Below the pieces are notes generated by a model, which saw only the letters and a list, made by a program, of their open reading frames with translations, was not told the DNA's origin and did no database searches. A DNA stretch of 64,000 nt from positions 2,232,001 to 2,296,000 of the forward strand of contig NZ_CP035037.1 in the NCBI RefSeq assembly GCF_004028235.1, written 5' to 3'. Below are positions 9,997 through 18,672 of this stretch, piece by piece. The DNA is from Leucobacter muris. GTDB taxonomy: Bacteria > Actinomycetota > Actinomycetes > Actinomycetales > Microbacteriaceae. Within the stretch, counting starts at the first letter, position 1. Every line of letters starts with the position of its first letter. The position numbers and the translations under genes were made by a program.

Positions 9997-10059
9997 GGGA
10001 ACCGACGGGTCCGGTTCGCGCGCCGAGCGCACGAACCGGACCCGCCCGTCATGGTTCCC
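9997..10059. terminator. bidirectional terminator-like hairpin
   Basis: GGGAACC (9997-10003) pairs with GGTTCCC (10053-10059), and inside it CGGGTCCGGTTCG (from 10005) pairs with CGAACCGGACCCG (from 10032). It lies between the convergent lipase and surface-protein genes, so it likely ends both transcripts. Confidence 0.7.
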
Positions 10060-10081
10060 TCCGGGAGAACGCAGCGGGGCG

Positions 10082-12283
10082 CTAGACCCGCGTGAACCGG
10101 CGGACTCCGAGAAGAGTCGCGCCCGCCAGGAGAAGCGCTCCGCCCAGCGCACCCAGGAACGGTACCAGCGGGTCGCCCGTGGAGGCGAGCGGTTTCGCGG
10201 GGCTGCCGCCCGAGGGGCCCGCTCCGGGATCGGCCGGCGTGCGCGAAGTCAGCGGATGCTCGGTTTCCTCCTCCGGGGGGACGAGGGGTTCGCCGGGGAT
10301 CGGCGGACCGGTCGGATTCCCCGGATCGGGAACCTGCGGGGTCGCAGCGCCGGTGAGCAGGTTGTGCAGGCTGACGTTCGCAGCATCGGGGTGCACCGTC
10401 ACCGAATACGTGACCGTGACGGTCTCGCCCGGTCGCAGCGCCCCGGCCCAGGCGAGCGTATCGCCCGTGCGGGTCGGAGCGACGACAGGCGTTCCGTCGA
10501 TCTCTGCGATGGCGTCGTCGTTGAAGTGCGCGTGCACGACGACCCCGGAGAGGTCATCGGTCAGGGTCGCGGGGTCGAGCAGAGTCGCCCCGATGTTCGT
10601 GCCGGTCAGGGTGTAGGTGATAGTCTCCCCGGGATCCACCTCGGTTCCCGACGCCGGATCCGCTCCCTTCGAGATCTCGAAACCGGGCACGGGGTGGTGA
10701 GTCGTCACCGCGGGAGGCTCGATGGGACTGGGCGGCTCGCCGGGAGAGCCGGGAGGCGTGCCCGACCCGGTGACCCTGTTCTCGAGAGTCTCGCCCTCGA
10801 CGCCCTCGTTCACGATCACGGAGTAGGTGATCGTCACCCGCTGGCCGACCTGCAGCACACCCGTCCAGCCCAGGCTCTCGCTCCCGATAACGGCATCGGG
10901 AGCGCCCGGCACCGGGGTGCCGTCGGGGTTCGCGACGACGGTGCGCAGATCGTTCGGATACTCGGCGAATGCGAAGACCCGCGACAGGTCGTCGCTGATC
11001 ACGACAGGATCGAGCACGGTGTCGCCGGTGTTGATACCGGTCACCGTGTAGGCGATCGCGGCGCCGGGCTGCACCGAGACGCCCGAGGCGGGGTCCGAGT
11101 GCTTCGTCAGCTCGAAACCGGGATCGGGCAGCGCGATGTCCGGGGCGGCGCATGAGGCGAGGTCTACGAGATCGCCGTCGACACCCGTCATGTCCACGAG
11201 CGAACCGGTGGGTGCGAAGGTGACGGAGTCCCGCATCACGTTCCGGTTGCCGGCCTGGGTGATCATCGCCCCGCCCTCGGTGAAGGCGACACCGTTGACC
11301 CGGGGCACGAGCACGGGAGACACGAGCGTCAGATGTTCTGGCACCTGGATCGTCGGCACCTTCAGCGGGTCGCTCTCATCGCCTCGGACGCCGTCACCCG
11401 GCCGACCGGACTGGCGCCCGGCCAAGCCCTCGAACTCCGCGCGGTTCAGCTGCACTCGGACGGAGTCTCCCTCGCTGTCGGTGACAACGGCCTGCAGATT
11501 GCCGTCAGCGTCGAAGGCGAAGTCGCCGTTCAGATCGTTGGCGACATTCGAGAGCGCGGCCGGAACGGGGAAGTCGACGTGGGCGACCTCGCCCGCCGAG
11601 GGCTCCATCGCGCCATCGGTGGTGGAGACGGCCCGGTAGAGATGGAATCGGCGCTTCTCGGGGTCGCTGCCGCCGTTCTCGAGCGGCGCCTGGGAGAAGT
11701 AGGCGAAGTAGTAGTGACCCGAGAGCTGGTCGACGGCACCGCCCACCACGTATCCGGCGACGGGGCTGTTCAACGACATCGCCGGATAGGCGAGGTGCAG
11801 CTTGGGGAAGCCGTCGTGGGGATCGGAGTAGTGGTAGACGTCCACCACCGGCTCGGTCACCCCGGCTTGCCCGTACACGCCGCGCTGGTCGATGAACCAG
11901 ACGTCGCCGTTCTGCGCCGTGCCGAGAGCGTTCAGGTAGTGGGTCGACGGAACCGCTCCGCCGGTGCTCCCGTCGTAGGTGTTCTTCTGCGTGCTGCCGA
12001 GGCCCGATACGCTCAGCGGCTGGTCCGCGTCGATCGGGGTCAGGGCGGGGTTGATGGTTCCGTCGGCGCCGAAGGTGGCCTTCTTGATCGAGAGCTCGGT
12101 GGCGTCGGCTCCGGATGATCGATCGAGCGTGTAGAAGGTGTCCGGCTCGCACATGCCGTCGAGTGAGGCGTGCGATGGTGCGGCTTCGAGCAGCGGCGTC
12201 AGCCCGCCTCCTACGACCGCGAGCGAGAGCGCGAGCGCGGCTACCGCGCTCGTTCGCCTTCGCGAGTGATGTTTCCTTGTCAT
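10082..12283 (-). CDS. LAxTG-anchored cell-surface protein with DUF11-type repeats
   Basis: This 733-residue protein starts with a Sec signal peptide (TSAVAALALSLAVVGGGL). It has an N-terminal region of about 350 residues with beta-propeller-like short motifs, then two DUF11/DUF7507-like Ig-fold repeats of about 130 residues. Each repeat opens with DPASGxxVxPG and contains TVTGINTGDTVLDPVVISDD or TLTGTNIGATLLDPATLTDD. A Pro-rich spacer precedes LASTG, a hydrophobic helix and RRFTRV. LAxTG is the motif of sortase E in high-GC Gram-positives. The protein is therefore wall-anchored; adhesion or a structural role is plausible but unproven. ATG 12283 has GGAAGG upstream. Confidence 0.85.
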   Translation of the reverse strand: MTRKHHSRRRTSAVAALALSLAVVGGGLTPLLEAAPSHASLDGMCEPDTFYTLDRSSGADATELSIKKATFGADGTINPALTPIDADQPLSVSGLGSTQKNTYDGSTGGAVPSTHYLNALGTAQNGDVWFIDQRGVYGQAGVTEPVVDVYHYSDPHDGFPKLHLAYPAMSLNSPVAGYVVGGAVDQLSGHYYFAYFSQAPLENGGSDPEKRRFHLYRAVSTTDGAMEPSAGEVAHVDFPVPAALSNVANDLNGDFAFDADGNLQAVVTDSEGDSVRVQLNRAEFEGLAGRQSGRPGDGVRGDESDPLKVPTIQVPEHLTLVSPVLVPRVNGVAFTEGGAMITQAGNRNVMRDSVTFAPTGSLVDMTGVDGDLVDLASCAAPDIALPDPGFELTKHSDPASGVSVQPGAAIAYTVTGINTGDTVLDPVVISDDLSRVFAFAEYPNDLRTVVANPDGTPVPGAPDAVIGSESLGWTGVLQVGQRVTITYSVIVNEGVEGETLENRVTGSGTPPGSPGEPPSPIEPPAVTTHHPVPGFEISKGADPASGTEVDPGETITYTLTGTNIGATLLDPATLTDDLSGVVVHAHFNDDAIAEIDGTPVVAPTRTGDTLAWAGALRPGETVTVTYSVTVHPDAANVSLHNLLTGAATPQVPDPGNPTGPPIPGEPLVPPEEETEHPLTSRTPADPGAGPSGGSPAKPLASTGDPLVPFLGALGGALLLAGATLLGVRRFTRV

Positions 12284-12373
12284 TCTCGCCTTCCATTCCT
12301 CGGGTGCGAGGCAGGCATGCGCGAGTGCGCTGCCCGCCCCGGGTTCATCGGCGGAGTGGGAGACAGCCGGGAT

Positions 12374-12613
12374 TCAGACCGGCTTCCGGATGCGCTCGGC
12401 CTGATCGAAGAAGATCTGCACGTCGAGATGCAGCATCCGTGCGATCAGTTCCAGTTCCGAGACGTTGAAAGCGATCGAGGCGTCGAGGCGGTGCAGCACC
12501 GTCTCGACGTGCAGTCCGAGCAGGGCCGCCACCGCCGTCGGTTGCACCCGGTGGCGCGCAAGTTCGATTCGGACCGCTGCAGCGACCGCTTTCTCCCACT
12601 CCTTACTGTTCAC
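12374..12613 (-). CDS. small helix-turn-helix protein
   Basis: The frame encodes a 79-residue protein from GTG 12613 (VNSKEWEKAV). It has an all-helical pattern and an XRE/CI-like segment (VAALLGLHVETVLHRLDASIAFNVSELELIARMLHLDV in three helices, about 28-65). The open frame extends upstream to 12820, but the paired operator-like repeats at 12611-12651 would then lie in the coding region. I therefore prefer the short form; the start is not secure because no Shine-Dalgarno is visible. It lies upstream of the surface-protein gene and may control it. Confidence 0.6.
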   Translation of the reverse strand: MNSKEWEKAVAAAVRIELARHRVQPTAVAALLGLHVETVLHRLDASIAFNVSELELIARMLHLDVQIFFDQAERIRKPV

Positions 12614-12651
12614 ATTTGTGTGCACAGATCGATGATTGCACACATTTGTGT
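12611..12651. promoter_or_regulatory. paired CACATTTGTG operator, 30-bp spacing
   Basis: CACATTTGTGT occurs at 12611-12621 and again at 12641-12651, exactly 30 bp apart (three helical turns). CACA-TT-TGTG is itself palindromic. The pair sits at the start of the minus-strand HTH gene, so cooperative binding by that protein (autoregulation) is likely. Confidence 0.6.
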
Positions 12652-12768
12652 TCAATTCAATCGCGAAGCAATCAGTTTCCTTCAGAGACCGGCAGGCCTC
12701 GTGCGGAGAATGCAGTGCGATCGGTATGAGGCCGTGCCGCATCCCGCGGCGCTGACTACTCTTGATGC

Positions 12769-13056
12769 ATGTCAGAACCCGGGAAACGCCGCTCAACGCT
12801 CGTGCCGACGCCGTTCGCACGCCACCTGGGCGCGTATCTGAGTCACTTGGTCGCCGGAGCGGGAGGCGACCAGTCGGGCCGCTGGCTCGCCGCGCGAACC
12901 GACCGCTCGAACGGCTACTGGGACAAGATCCTGAAGCTTCGGCAGGCCATGACCACCAACGACATCGCGATCGTCGCCCAACTCTTCGGGATCAGCCCGT
13001 ACGACTTCATCAACGACGCACGAGCCTGGGACGGAGACGAGTCCCAGCCTCGCTGA
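12769..13056 (+). CDS. small HTH/XRE-like protein
   Basis: A 95-residue protein with a predicted helix-turn-helix: FARHLGAYLSHLVAG, then YWDKILKLRQAMTTNDIAIV and AQLFGISPYDFIND. It is divergent from the HTH gene at 12374-12613. There is no Shine-Dalgarno; instead TACTCT (12757-12762) ends 6 bases before the ATG, as expected for a leaderless transcript. It may be a repressor partner; no specific function can be assigned. Confidence 0.65.
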   Translation: MSEPGKRRSTLVPTPFARHLGAYLSHLVAGAGGDQSGRWLAARTDRSNGYWDKILKLRQAMTTNDIAIVAQLFGISPYDFINDARAWDGDESQPR

Positions 13057-13150
13057 ACGCAGTCCGCACATGAGCCGCGGGGTCTTCGGCGGTCCGACGC
13101 ATCGCTCGAAGCTCCTTCGCGGGCGCGTCGCCTTCTCCTCATGCGCGGCT

Positions 13151-13234
13151 GAGGACCGGAGACCGGAGACCGGAGATCAGAAACCGGAAGTGAGATATCA
13201 GAGACCGGAGACCGGAGATCAGAGACAGAGATCA
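13151..13234. repeat. short GACCGGA/GATCAGA tandem repeats
   Basis: About 84 bases built from ACCGGAG and GATCAGA units. A 21-base block starting GACCGGAGACCGGAGATCAG recurs at 13161-13181 and 13203-13223 (42-base period). It ends at the stop codon of the Cys-rich peptide gene. Purine-rich on the plus strand; function unknown. Confidence 0.85.
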
Positions 13235-13423
13235 GGCGCAGCAGCTCCCGCCGCAGCAGGCCCCGCCCGCTTCGCCGTCGCCCAGCAGATTGAGGATCTC
13301 GCGCGTCTCCGCGTCGGCGAAGCCCGCCGCGCCCTGCAGGCCGGCGTTCGGGTCGAGCCCCGCTCGGATCTCGGCCTCCACGGCCTCCGCCGCGACCGAC
13401 GCCGCTTCCCGATTCTCGCTCAT
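13232..13423 (-). CDS. small protein with Cys-rich C-terminal tail (ACCGGSCCA)
   Basis: This 63-residue frame starts at ATG 13423 with GAGAGGA placed 6 bases from it. It is acidic and Ala-rich (AAEAVEAEIRAGLDPNAG) and ends in GEAGGACCGGSCCA, with four cysteines in the last eight residues. It begins 12 bases after the stop of the FrnE/DsbA-like gene on the same strand, so the two are probably co-transcribed. Possible roles are metal binding, a thiol substrate of the neighbouring oxidoreductase, or a modified peptide. I recognise no family. Confidence 0.65.
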   Translation of the reverse strand: MSENREAASVAAEAVEAEIRAGLDPNAGLQGAAGFADAETREILNLLGDGEAGGACCGGSCCA

Positions 13424-13434
13424 CTTCATTCCTC

Positions 13435-14151
13435 TCAGGCCCGGTCGCCGTGCTCGTGGTCGTTCTCGTCGGCGCCCGCCGCGCCGCCGTCGCCGGCGCG
13501 GAAGCCGAGCACCTGCTCGAACGCCCCCGCGAAGGCTTCGGCGCTCTGCGCGCCCGAGATGCCGTACTTCTGGTCCAGCAGGAAGAACGGCACGCCGTTC
13601 ACCCCGAGCATACGCGCACGGGTGATGTCCCGCTGCACCGCTTCGCCGTAGCCGTCGTCGTCGAGCGCGGCGAGCACGGCGTCGGGATCGAGACCGACCT
13701 CCGCCCCGAGGCGCGCCAGGGTGTGCGGATCGGACATGTCCTCCCCCTCCGAGAAGTAGGCCCGGAAGAGCCGGTCCTGCATCGCCGACTGCGCACCCGA
13801 CTCGGCGGCGAGGTGCAGGATCCGGTGCGCGCGAGCGGTGTTCGCGTGCTTCACCCTCGAGAAGTCGAACTCGATGCCGTCTGCCGCCGCCAGCTCCGTC
13901 ATCTGCGCGAGCATCTGCTCCACCTGCGCGGCCGGCATCCCCTTGTGGCGCACGAGGAAATCGACCTCGCTGCCCGAGAAGTCGAGCGGAGTGTCGGGCG
14001 CCAGCTCGAAGCTGTGGCTCTCGACCTCGAAGTCGACGTCGGGCCTCTGCTCGCGGAACGCTGCGACGCCCGCCTCGAAGCGGCGCTTGCCGATGTAGCA
14101 CCAGGGGCAGGCGATGTCGGACCAGATGTCGACCTTGATGGTTCCCGTCAT
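13435..14151 (-). CDS. DsbA-family oxidoreductase (FrnE-like)
   Basis: This 238-residue thioredoxin-fold protein has the active site CPWC at residues 15-18 (DIWSDIACPWCYIGKRRFE), the long helical insertion of the DsbA/HCCA-isomerase family, and the cis-Pro segment GVNGVPFFLL. FrnE proteins are cytosolic disulfide oxidoreductases linked to stress tolerance. No signal peptide is present. The C-terminus is acidic and His-containing (ENDHEHGD). The following Cys-rich peptide gene is a plausible partner. Confidence 0.9.
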   Translation of the reverse strand: MTGTIKVDIWSDIACPWCYIGKRRFEAGVAAFREQRPDVDFEVESHSFELAPDTPLDFSGSEVDFLVRHKGMPAAQVEQMLAQMTELAAADGIEFDFSRVKHANTARAHRILHLAAESGAQSAMQDRLFRAYFSEGEDMSDPHTLARLGAEVGLDPDAVLAALDDDGYGEAVQRDITRARMLGVNGVPFFLLDQKYGISGAQSAEAFAGAFEQVLGFRAGDGGAAGADENDHEHGDRA

Positions 14152-14230
14152 GGTCGGTGCAACCGCGGCGCGGCCCGCACTATTCCGCGGCGGCCCGATT
14201 CCCGGGAGACAGGCGGGGTGCGCGATCGGA

Positions 14231-15157
14231 TCAGAGGATCCGCGCCCCCGCCACCGGCCCGGTCACCGTGAGCGCGCGCACCCCCGCGCGGCTCAGCACG
14301 CTGCGCAACTCGGCCGCCTCCTGCGCGTCGCCGACCAGGAACGCCACGGTCGGCCCCGACCCGGACACGATTCCCGCGCGTGCGCCCCGCGACTCCCCCA
14401 GCTCCAGCAGCTCGGTCAACTCGGGAGCGAGTTTGAGGGCCGCGACCTGCAGATCGTTGTGCATCGCTTCGGCCAGCGAGTCGGCGTCGCCCACCCGCAC
14501 CGCCTGCAGCACGGCCGTGTCGACCTTCACCTGATCGGGCTGCCGGCCGAGATCTCGCAGGTGCGCGTCGCGATGGCGATCGAGCGCCCGGTACACCACC
14601 GGCGTGCTGAGACCGGCCTCCGAGAGCGCGAGCACCCAGTGGAATGTGCCCTTCGCGAGCGCGGGGCTGAGCTCATCGCCCCTCCCCGTGCCCACCGCGG
14701 TGCCGCCCTCGAGCGCGAACGGCACGTCGGCGCCGAGCTCTGCGGCGAGCGGCAGCAGGCCCGAGCGGCCGAGCTCGGTGCCCCACAGCTCGTCGCAGGC
14801 CACGAGCGTCGCTGCGGCGTCGGCCGACCCGCCGCCCATGCCGCCGGCGATCGGCACCCATTTGAACACCGTCAGGTCGACGCCGCCCGCGTATCCCGTG
14901 CGCTCGGCCAGCAGCCGTGCAGCGCGGATCGCGAGGTTCGTGTCGTCGGTCGGCAGCGCGCCGCCGTCGATCGGACCGGTGAATCGCACCGAGAAGCCGT
15001 CGGACGGCGCAGCCGTCACCTCCTCGAACAGCGACACCGCCTGATACAGCGACGCCACGTCGTGGTATCCGTCGCTCTGCAGCGCGCCCACGCGGAAGAA
15101 CACGTTGATCTTGCCCGGCGCCCGCACCGTGATCGATCGCCCCCGAATCGCGCTCAT
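14231..15157 (-). CDS. ispE: 4-diphosphocytidyl-2-C-methyl-D-erythritol kinase
   Basis: A 308-residue GHMP kinase that phosphorylates CDP-ME in the MEP isoprenoid pathway. It shows the N-terminal [12 protein letters not shown] (13-24), the ATP loop [15 protein letters not shown] (102-116) and the C-terminal [10 protein letters not shown]. It follows rsmA on the same strand with a 9-base gap (tatD-rsmA-ispE), an order common in actinobacteria. Confidence 0.95.
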   Translation of the reverse strand: MSAIRGRSITVRAPGKINVFFRVGALQSDGYHDVASLYQAVSLFEEVTAAPSDGFSVRFTGPIDGGALPTDDTNLAIRAARLLAERTGYAGGVDLTVFKWVPIAGGMGGGSADAAATLVACDELWGTELGRSGLLPLAAELGADVPFALEGGTAVGTGRGDELSPALAKGTFHWVLALSEAGLSTPVVYRALDRHRDAHLRDLGRQPDQVKVDTAVLQAVRVGDADSLAEAMHNDLQVAALKLAPELTELLELGESRGARAGIVSGSGPTVAFLVGDAQEAAELRSVLSRAGVRALTVTGPVAGARIL

Positions 15158-15166
15158 GGTTACACG

Positions 15167-16096
15167 CTAGCGCACCCCGGAGCGCCCCAGATGCACGCGG
15201 GCGATCGCGAGGAACTCGTCGATGCGGAGCTGCTCGGCGCGGGCGGTCGGGGCCACCCCCGCCGCCTCGATCGTCTCGACCGCGACGTCGAGCGGGCCGA
15301 GCACGGGCTGCAGCGCCTGGCGCAGCATCTTGCGCCGCTGCGCGAACGCCGCGTTCACCAGCTCGAAGGTGCGACCGCGCTCCCCCTCGTCGCCCCGCGG
15401 CTCGGCGAAGCGCTCGTACCCGACGAGCACCGAGTCGACGCCCGGCACCGGCCAGAAGATGCGGCGGCTCACGGTGCCCGCGATCCGCCACTCCCCGTAC
15501 CAGGCGGCCTTCGCGCTCGGGGCGCCGTACTCCTTCGAACCGGGGCCCGCCGCGATGCGGTACCCCACCTCGGCCTGCACCATCACGAGGCCCCGGCGCA
15601 GGCCCGGCACCAGCTCGAGCAGATGCATGAGGATCGGCACCGACACGTTGTAGGGCAGATTCGCGACCAGCACCTCGGGGGGCGCCGGGGCGGCCCCGAG
15701 CATCTCGGCGCTCAGCTCGAGAGCATCGGTGTGGATGACGCGCAGGCGCGGGGCCGCGGCGCCCGCGAAGACCTCCGGCTGCATCTGCCGGGCCGTGTTC
15801 AGCAGCTCGACCGCGAGACGACGATCGATCTCGATCGCCGTGACGTCGGCGCCCGCCTCGGTGAGACCGAGGGTGAGCGATCCGAGTCCAGGCCCGATCT
15901 CGATGACGCGGTCGCCCGCCTCGACGCCGGCGAGGCGCACGATCTTGCGCACCGTGTTGGGGTCGATGACGAAGTTCTGCCCCAGCTTCTTGGTGGGCGA
16001 GACGCCGAAGCGCTCGGCGAGGTCGCGCACCTCGTTCGGCCCGAGCAGGCGCGCGGCGCCCGCGTTCTGCTCCGAGGGCAGCGGCGGCTCAGTCAT
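15167..16096 (-). CDS. rsmA: 16S rRNA (adenine1518/1519-N6)-dimethyltransferase
   Basis: The 309-residue KsgA/RsmA enzyme dimethylates two adjacent adenines in helix 45 of 16S rRNA. The motifs are KKLGQNFVIDPN, the SAM loop IEIGPGLGSLT, the acidic EIDRRL and the catalytic NLPYNVSVP. ATG 16096 overlaps the tatD stop by 8 bases, so the two are coupled. Confidence 0.95.
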   Translation of the reverse strand: MTEPPLPSEQNAGAARLLGPNEVRDLAERFGVSPTKKLGQNFVIDPNTVRKIVRLAGVEAGDRVIEIGPGLGSLTLGLTEAGADVTAIEIDRRLAVELLNTARQMQPEVFAGAAAPRLRVIHTDALELSAEMLGAAPAPPEVLVANLPYNVSVPILMHLLELVPGLRRGLVMVQAEVGYRIAAGPGSKEYGAPSAKAAWYGEWRIAGTVSRRIFWPVPGVDSVLVGYERFAEPRGDEGERGRTFELVNAAFAQRRKMLRQALQPVLGPLDVAVETIEAAGVAPTARAEQLRIDEFLAIARVHLGRSGVR

Positions 16097-17024
16097 CGTC
16101 GCCGGCGTCCCACGCGCCGTACACGCGCTCGGTGTTCACCGCGAGGCGCGCGCAGACGTCGTCGAGGGGCTCATCGAGCGTCTCGGCCATGCGGCGCACC
16201 GTGTGCGGCAGCAGGTAGGGCGCGTTGGGCCGCCCGCGGAACGGCTCGGGGGTGAGGAACGGGGCGTCGGTCTCGGCGAGCACGAGCTCGGGCCGCGCCA
16301 CCGTGAGCGCCTCGCGCAGCGCCGGCGCGTTCTTGAAGGTCGAGGTGCCCGAGAACGACATGTACCATCCGTGCTCGTTGCAGACGCGCGCGAGCCGCGC
16401 GTCGCCCGAGAAGCAGTGGAACACCGTGCGCTCGGGCGCACCCACCCGCAGCAGCGTCGCCACGACCTCGTCGTGCGCGTCGCGATCGTGGATCTGCAGG
16501 GCGATGCCGTTGGCCTTCGCGATCTCGATGTGCGTCTCGAACGACTCGATCTGCGCCGCGCGGCCGTCCTCGCCGGTGCGGAAGAAGTCGAGGCCGGTCT
16601 CACCGACCGCCCGCACCCGGGGCTGCGCGGCGAGACGCGCGATCTCCGAGAGGTGCGAGCTCAGCAGTCCCTCGGCGAAGAGGCGGGGCGCCTCGTTGGG
16701 GTGCAGCGCGACCGCGGCGAGCACACGAGGGTCGCTCGCCGCGAGCTGCGCGCTCCAGCGGCTCGTCTCGAGATCGGTGCCGACCTGCACGATGCCGCGC
16801 ACGCCCGCCGACACCGCCCGCGCCAGCGAGTCGAGCGGATCGAGCTGGTCGACCCCGTCTTCGAACTCGAGGTGGGCGTGGTTGTCGTAGACCGGGATCG
16901 GCAGCGGCTCGGGGGTCGCGGGGCGGGTCAGGTCGCGCGTCTGCGATCCCTTCCCAGTGCCCCCGGTCGCCTGGGGCGCCGCCCGCTTGCGCAGGCCGCC
17001 CGCCGGCACCTCGGCGCCGGTCAC
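16089..17024 (-). CDS. tatD: TatD-family metal-dependent deoxyribonuclease
   Basis: 311 residues. Metal-binding signatures of the TatD amidohydrolase-like fold are all present: DNHAHLEF, ALHPNEAP, GETGLDFF, IHDRDAHDE, FHCFSGDA and ETDAPFLTPEP. The GTG start (17024) overlaps the metG stop as GTGA. The N-terminal ~45 residues (Lys/Arg-rich, Pro-rich) precede the domain; an internal start is possible. The family acts as a 3'-5' DNase on damaged DNA. Confidence 0.92.
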   Translation of the reverse strand: MTGAEVPAGGLRKRAAPQATGGTGKGSQTRDLTRPATPEPLPIPVYDNHAHLEFEDGVDQLDPLDSLARAVSAGVRGIVQVGTDLETSRWSAQLAASDPRVLAAVALHPNEAPRLFAEGLLSSHLSEIARLAAQPRVRAVGETGLDFFRTGEDGRAAQIESFETHIEIAKANGIALQIHDRDAHDEVVATLLRVGAPERTVFHCFSGDARLARVCNEHGWYMSFSGTSTFKNAPALREALTVARPELVLAETDAPFLTPEPFRGRPNAPYLLPHTVRRMAETLDEPLDDVCARLAVNTERVYGAWDAGDDD

Positions 17025-18640
17025 TTGCCCTCGCCCTCCGTCTCGATGCGCGGGAACAGGGCGGCGAGCGCCTGCTGCTCGGTGCCCGCGGCGAGCCGAC
17101 CCCAGCGGCCGGCCTCGCGGATCGGCTGCTCGGCGAGCGCGCCCAACTGCTGCTCGGCGCCCAGTGCGGTCCACAGCTTCGCGGCGGCCTGCGGAATGAC
17201 CGGGGCGAGCAGCTCGGCCAGCACGCGCAGCCCCTCGGTGGTCGTGTAGAGCACGGCGGCGAGGCGGTCGCGCTGCTCGGGATCCTTCGCCAGAGCCCAC
17301 GGCTCCTGCTCGGTGATGTAGCCGTTGAGGGCGTCGACCAGCTCCCAGACCGCCGCGATCGCCTCGTGGATCGCGAAGGCGGAGATGCGCTCGTCGGCGC
17401 GGGCGGTCACGTCGGCGGCGAGCTCGCGGATCGCGGCGTCGGCGGGCTGCTCGTCGGCCGAGACCGCCGCGGCCGGCACGCGGCCCGCGAAGTACTTCTT
17501 GTTCATCGCGAGCACGCGGCTGGCGAGGTTGCCGAAACCATTGGCGAGCTCTGCCTGATAGCGGGCCGACAGGTCTTCCCAGCTGAAGGAGCCGTCGTGG
17601 CCGAACGAGATCGCGCGCATGAAGTAGTAGCGGAACGCGTCGGAGCCGAAGGTGTCGGTGATCTCGTTGGGCGCGATGCCGGTGAGCTTCGACTTCGACA
17701 TCTTCTCGCCGCCCACCAGCAGCCAGCCGTGCGCGAACACGTTGCGCGGCACCTCGAGCCCCGCCGCCATCAGCATGGCGGGCCAGATCACCGCGTGGAA
17801 GCGCAGGATGTCCTTGCCCACGATGTGGGTCGCGGGCCAGCGTCGCTCGAACTGCTCGGGATCGGATCCGTAACCCGTGGCGGTGACGTAGTTGAGCAGC
17901 GCGTCGAACCACACGTAAGTGACGTGCGACGAGTCCCACGGGATGGGGATGCCCCAGTCGAACGAGGTGCGCGAGATCGACAGGTCTTCGAGGCCCTGCT
18001 GGACGAAGGCGATGACCTCGTTGCGCGCGCTCGCGGGCTGCACGAAGTCGGGGCGCTCCTCGTAGAGCGCGAGCAGGCGCTCCTGGAAGGCGCTCATCTT
18101 GAAGAAGTAGTTCTTCTCCTGCAGCAGCTCGAGCGGCTTCGAGTGGATCGCGCACACCTTCTCGCCTTCGAAGGCGCCCTCGCCGTCGACGATCTCGCTC
18201 TTCGGCTTGAACTCCTCGCAGCCCACGCAGTACAGCGCCTCGAACTCGCCGGCGTAGACGTGGCCGTCGTCGTGCAGCTTCTGCAGGAACTTCGCGACGC
18301 CCTCCTCGTGCCGGGCGTCGGTGGTGCGGATGAAGTCGTCGTTCGAGAGGTCGATCGTGCCGAGCAGGGGCTTCCACGCCGACTCGACCAGGCGATCCGC
18401 CCACTCCTTCGGCGCGACGCCGTTCGCGGTGGCGGTGCGCAGGATCTTCTGACCGTGCTCGTCGGTGCCCGTGAGGAACCAGGTGTCGTCGCCCGCCTGC
18501 CGGTGCCACCGCGCCAGCACGTCAGCCGCCACCTCGGTGTACGCGTGCCCGATGTGGGGCGCGTCGTTCACGTAGAAGATGGGGGTGGTGATGGAGAACG
18601 AGGAGGGCTGTGCCTGCTGGTCGAGTGCCATGGGTTCCAT
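17021..18640 (-). CDS. metG: methionyl-tRNA synthetase
   Basis: 539-residue class I aminoacyl-tRNA synthetase. HIGH motif PHIGHAYTE and KMSKS motif GGEKMSKSKL are intact, with the zinc-knuckle region YCVGCEEF and VCAIHSKP and the methionine-site WFDALLNYVTATGYG. The start is 18640 (MEPMALDQQ) or the second ATG at 18631. No C-terminal tRNA-binding domain is present, as in many actinobacteria. It heads the metG-tatD-rsmA-ispE run. Confidence 0.95.
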   Translation of the reverse strand: MEPMALDQQAQPSSFSITTPIFYVNDAPHIGHAYTEVAADVLARWHRQAGDDTWFLTGTDEHGQKILRTATANGVAPKEWADRLVESAWKPLLGTIDLSNDDFIRTTDARHEEGVAKFLQKLHDDGHVYAGEFEALYCVGCEEFKPKSEIVDGEGAFEGEKVCAIHSKPLELLQEKNYFFKMSAFQERLLALYEERPDFVQPASARNEVIAFVQQGLEDLSISRTSFDWGIPIPWDSSHVTYVWFDALLNYVTATGYGSDPEQFERRWPATHIVGKDILRFHAVIWPAMLMAAGLEVPRNVFAHGWLLVGGEKMSKSKLTGIAPNEITDTFGSDAFRYYFMRAISFGHDGSFSWEDLSARYQAELANGFGNLASRVLAMNKKYFAGRVPAAAVSADEQPADAAIRELAADVTARADERISAFAIHEAIAAVWELVDALNGYITEQEPWALAKDPEQRDRLAAVLYTTTEGLRVLAELLAPVIPQAAAKLWTALGAEQQLGALAEQPIREAGRWGRLAAGTEQQALAALFPRIETEGEGK

Positions 18641-18672
18641 TCTATTGGGAACCGCAGACGCGCTCGTCCGTG

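Noticed and set aside
16089-18509. 806-codon frame ending in TatD
   Set aside because: Upstream of GTG 17024 it is the wrong frame of metG (Arg-rich shadow sequence).
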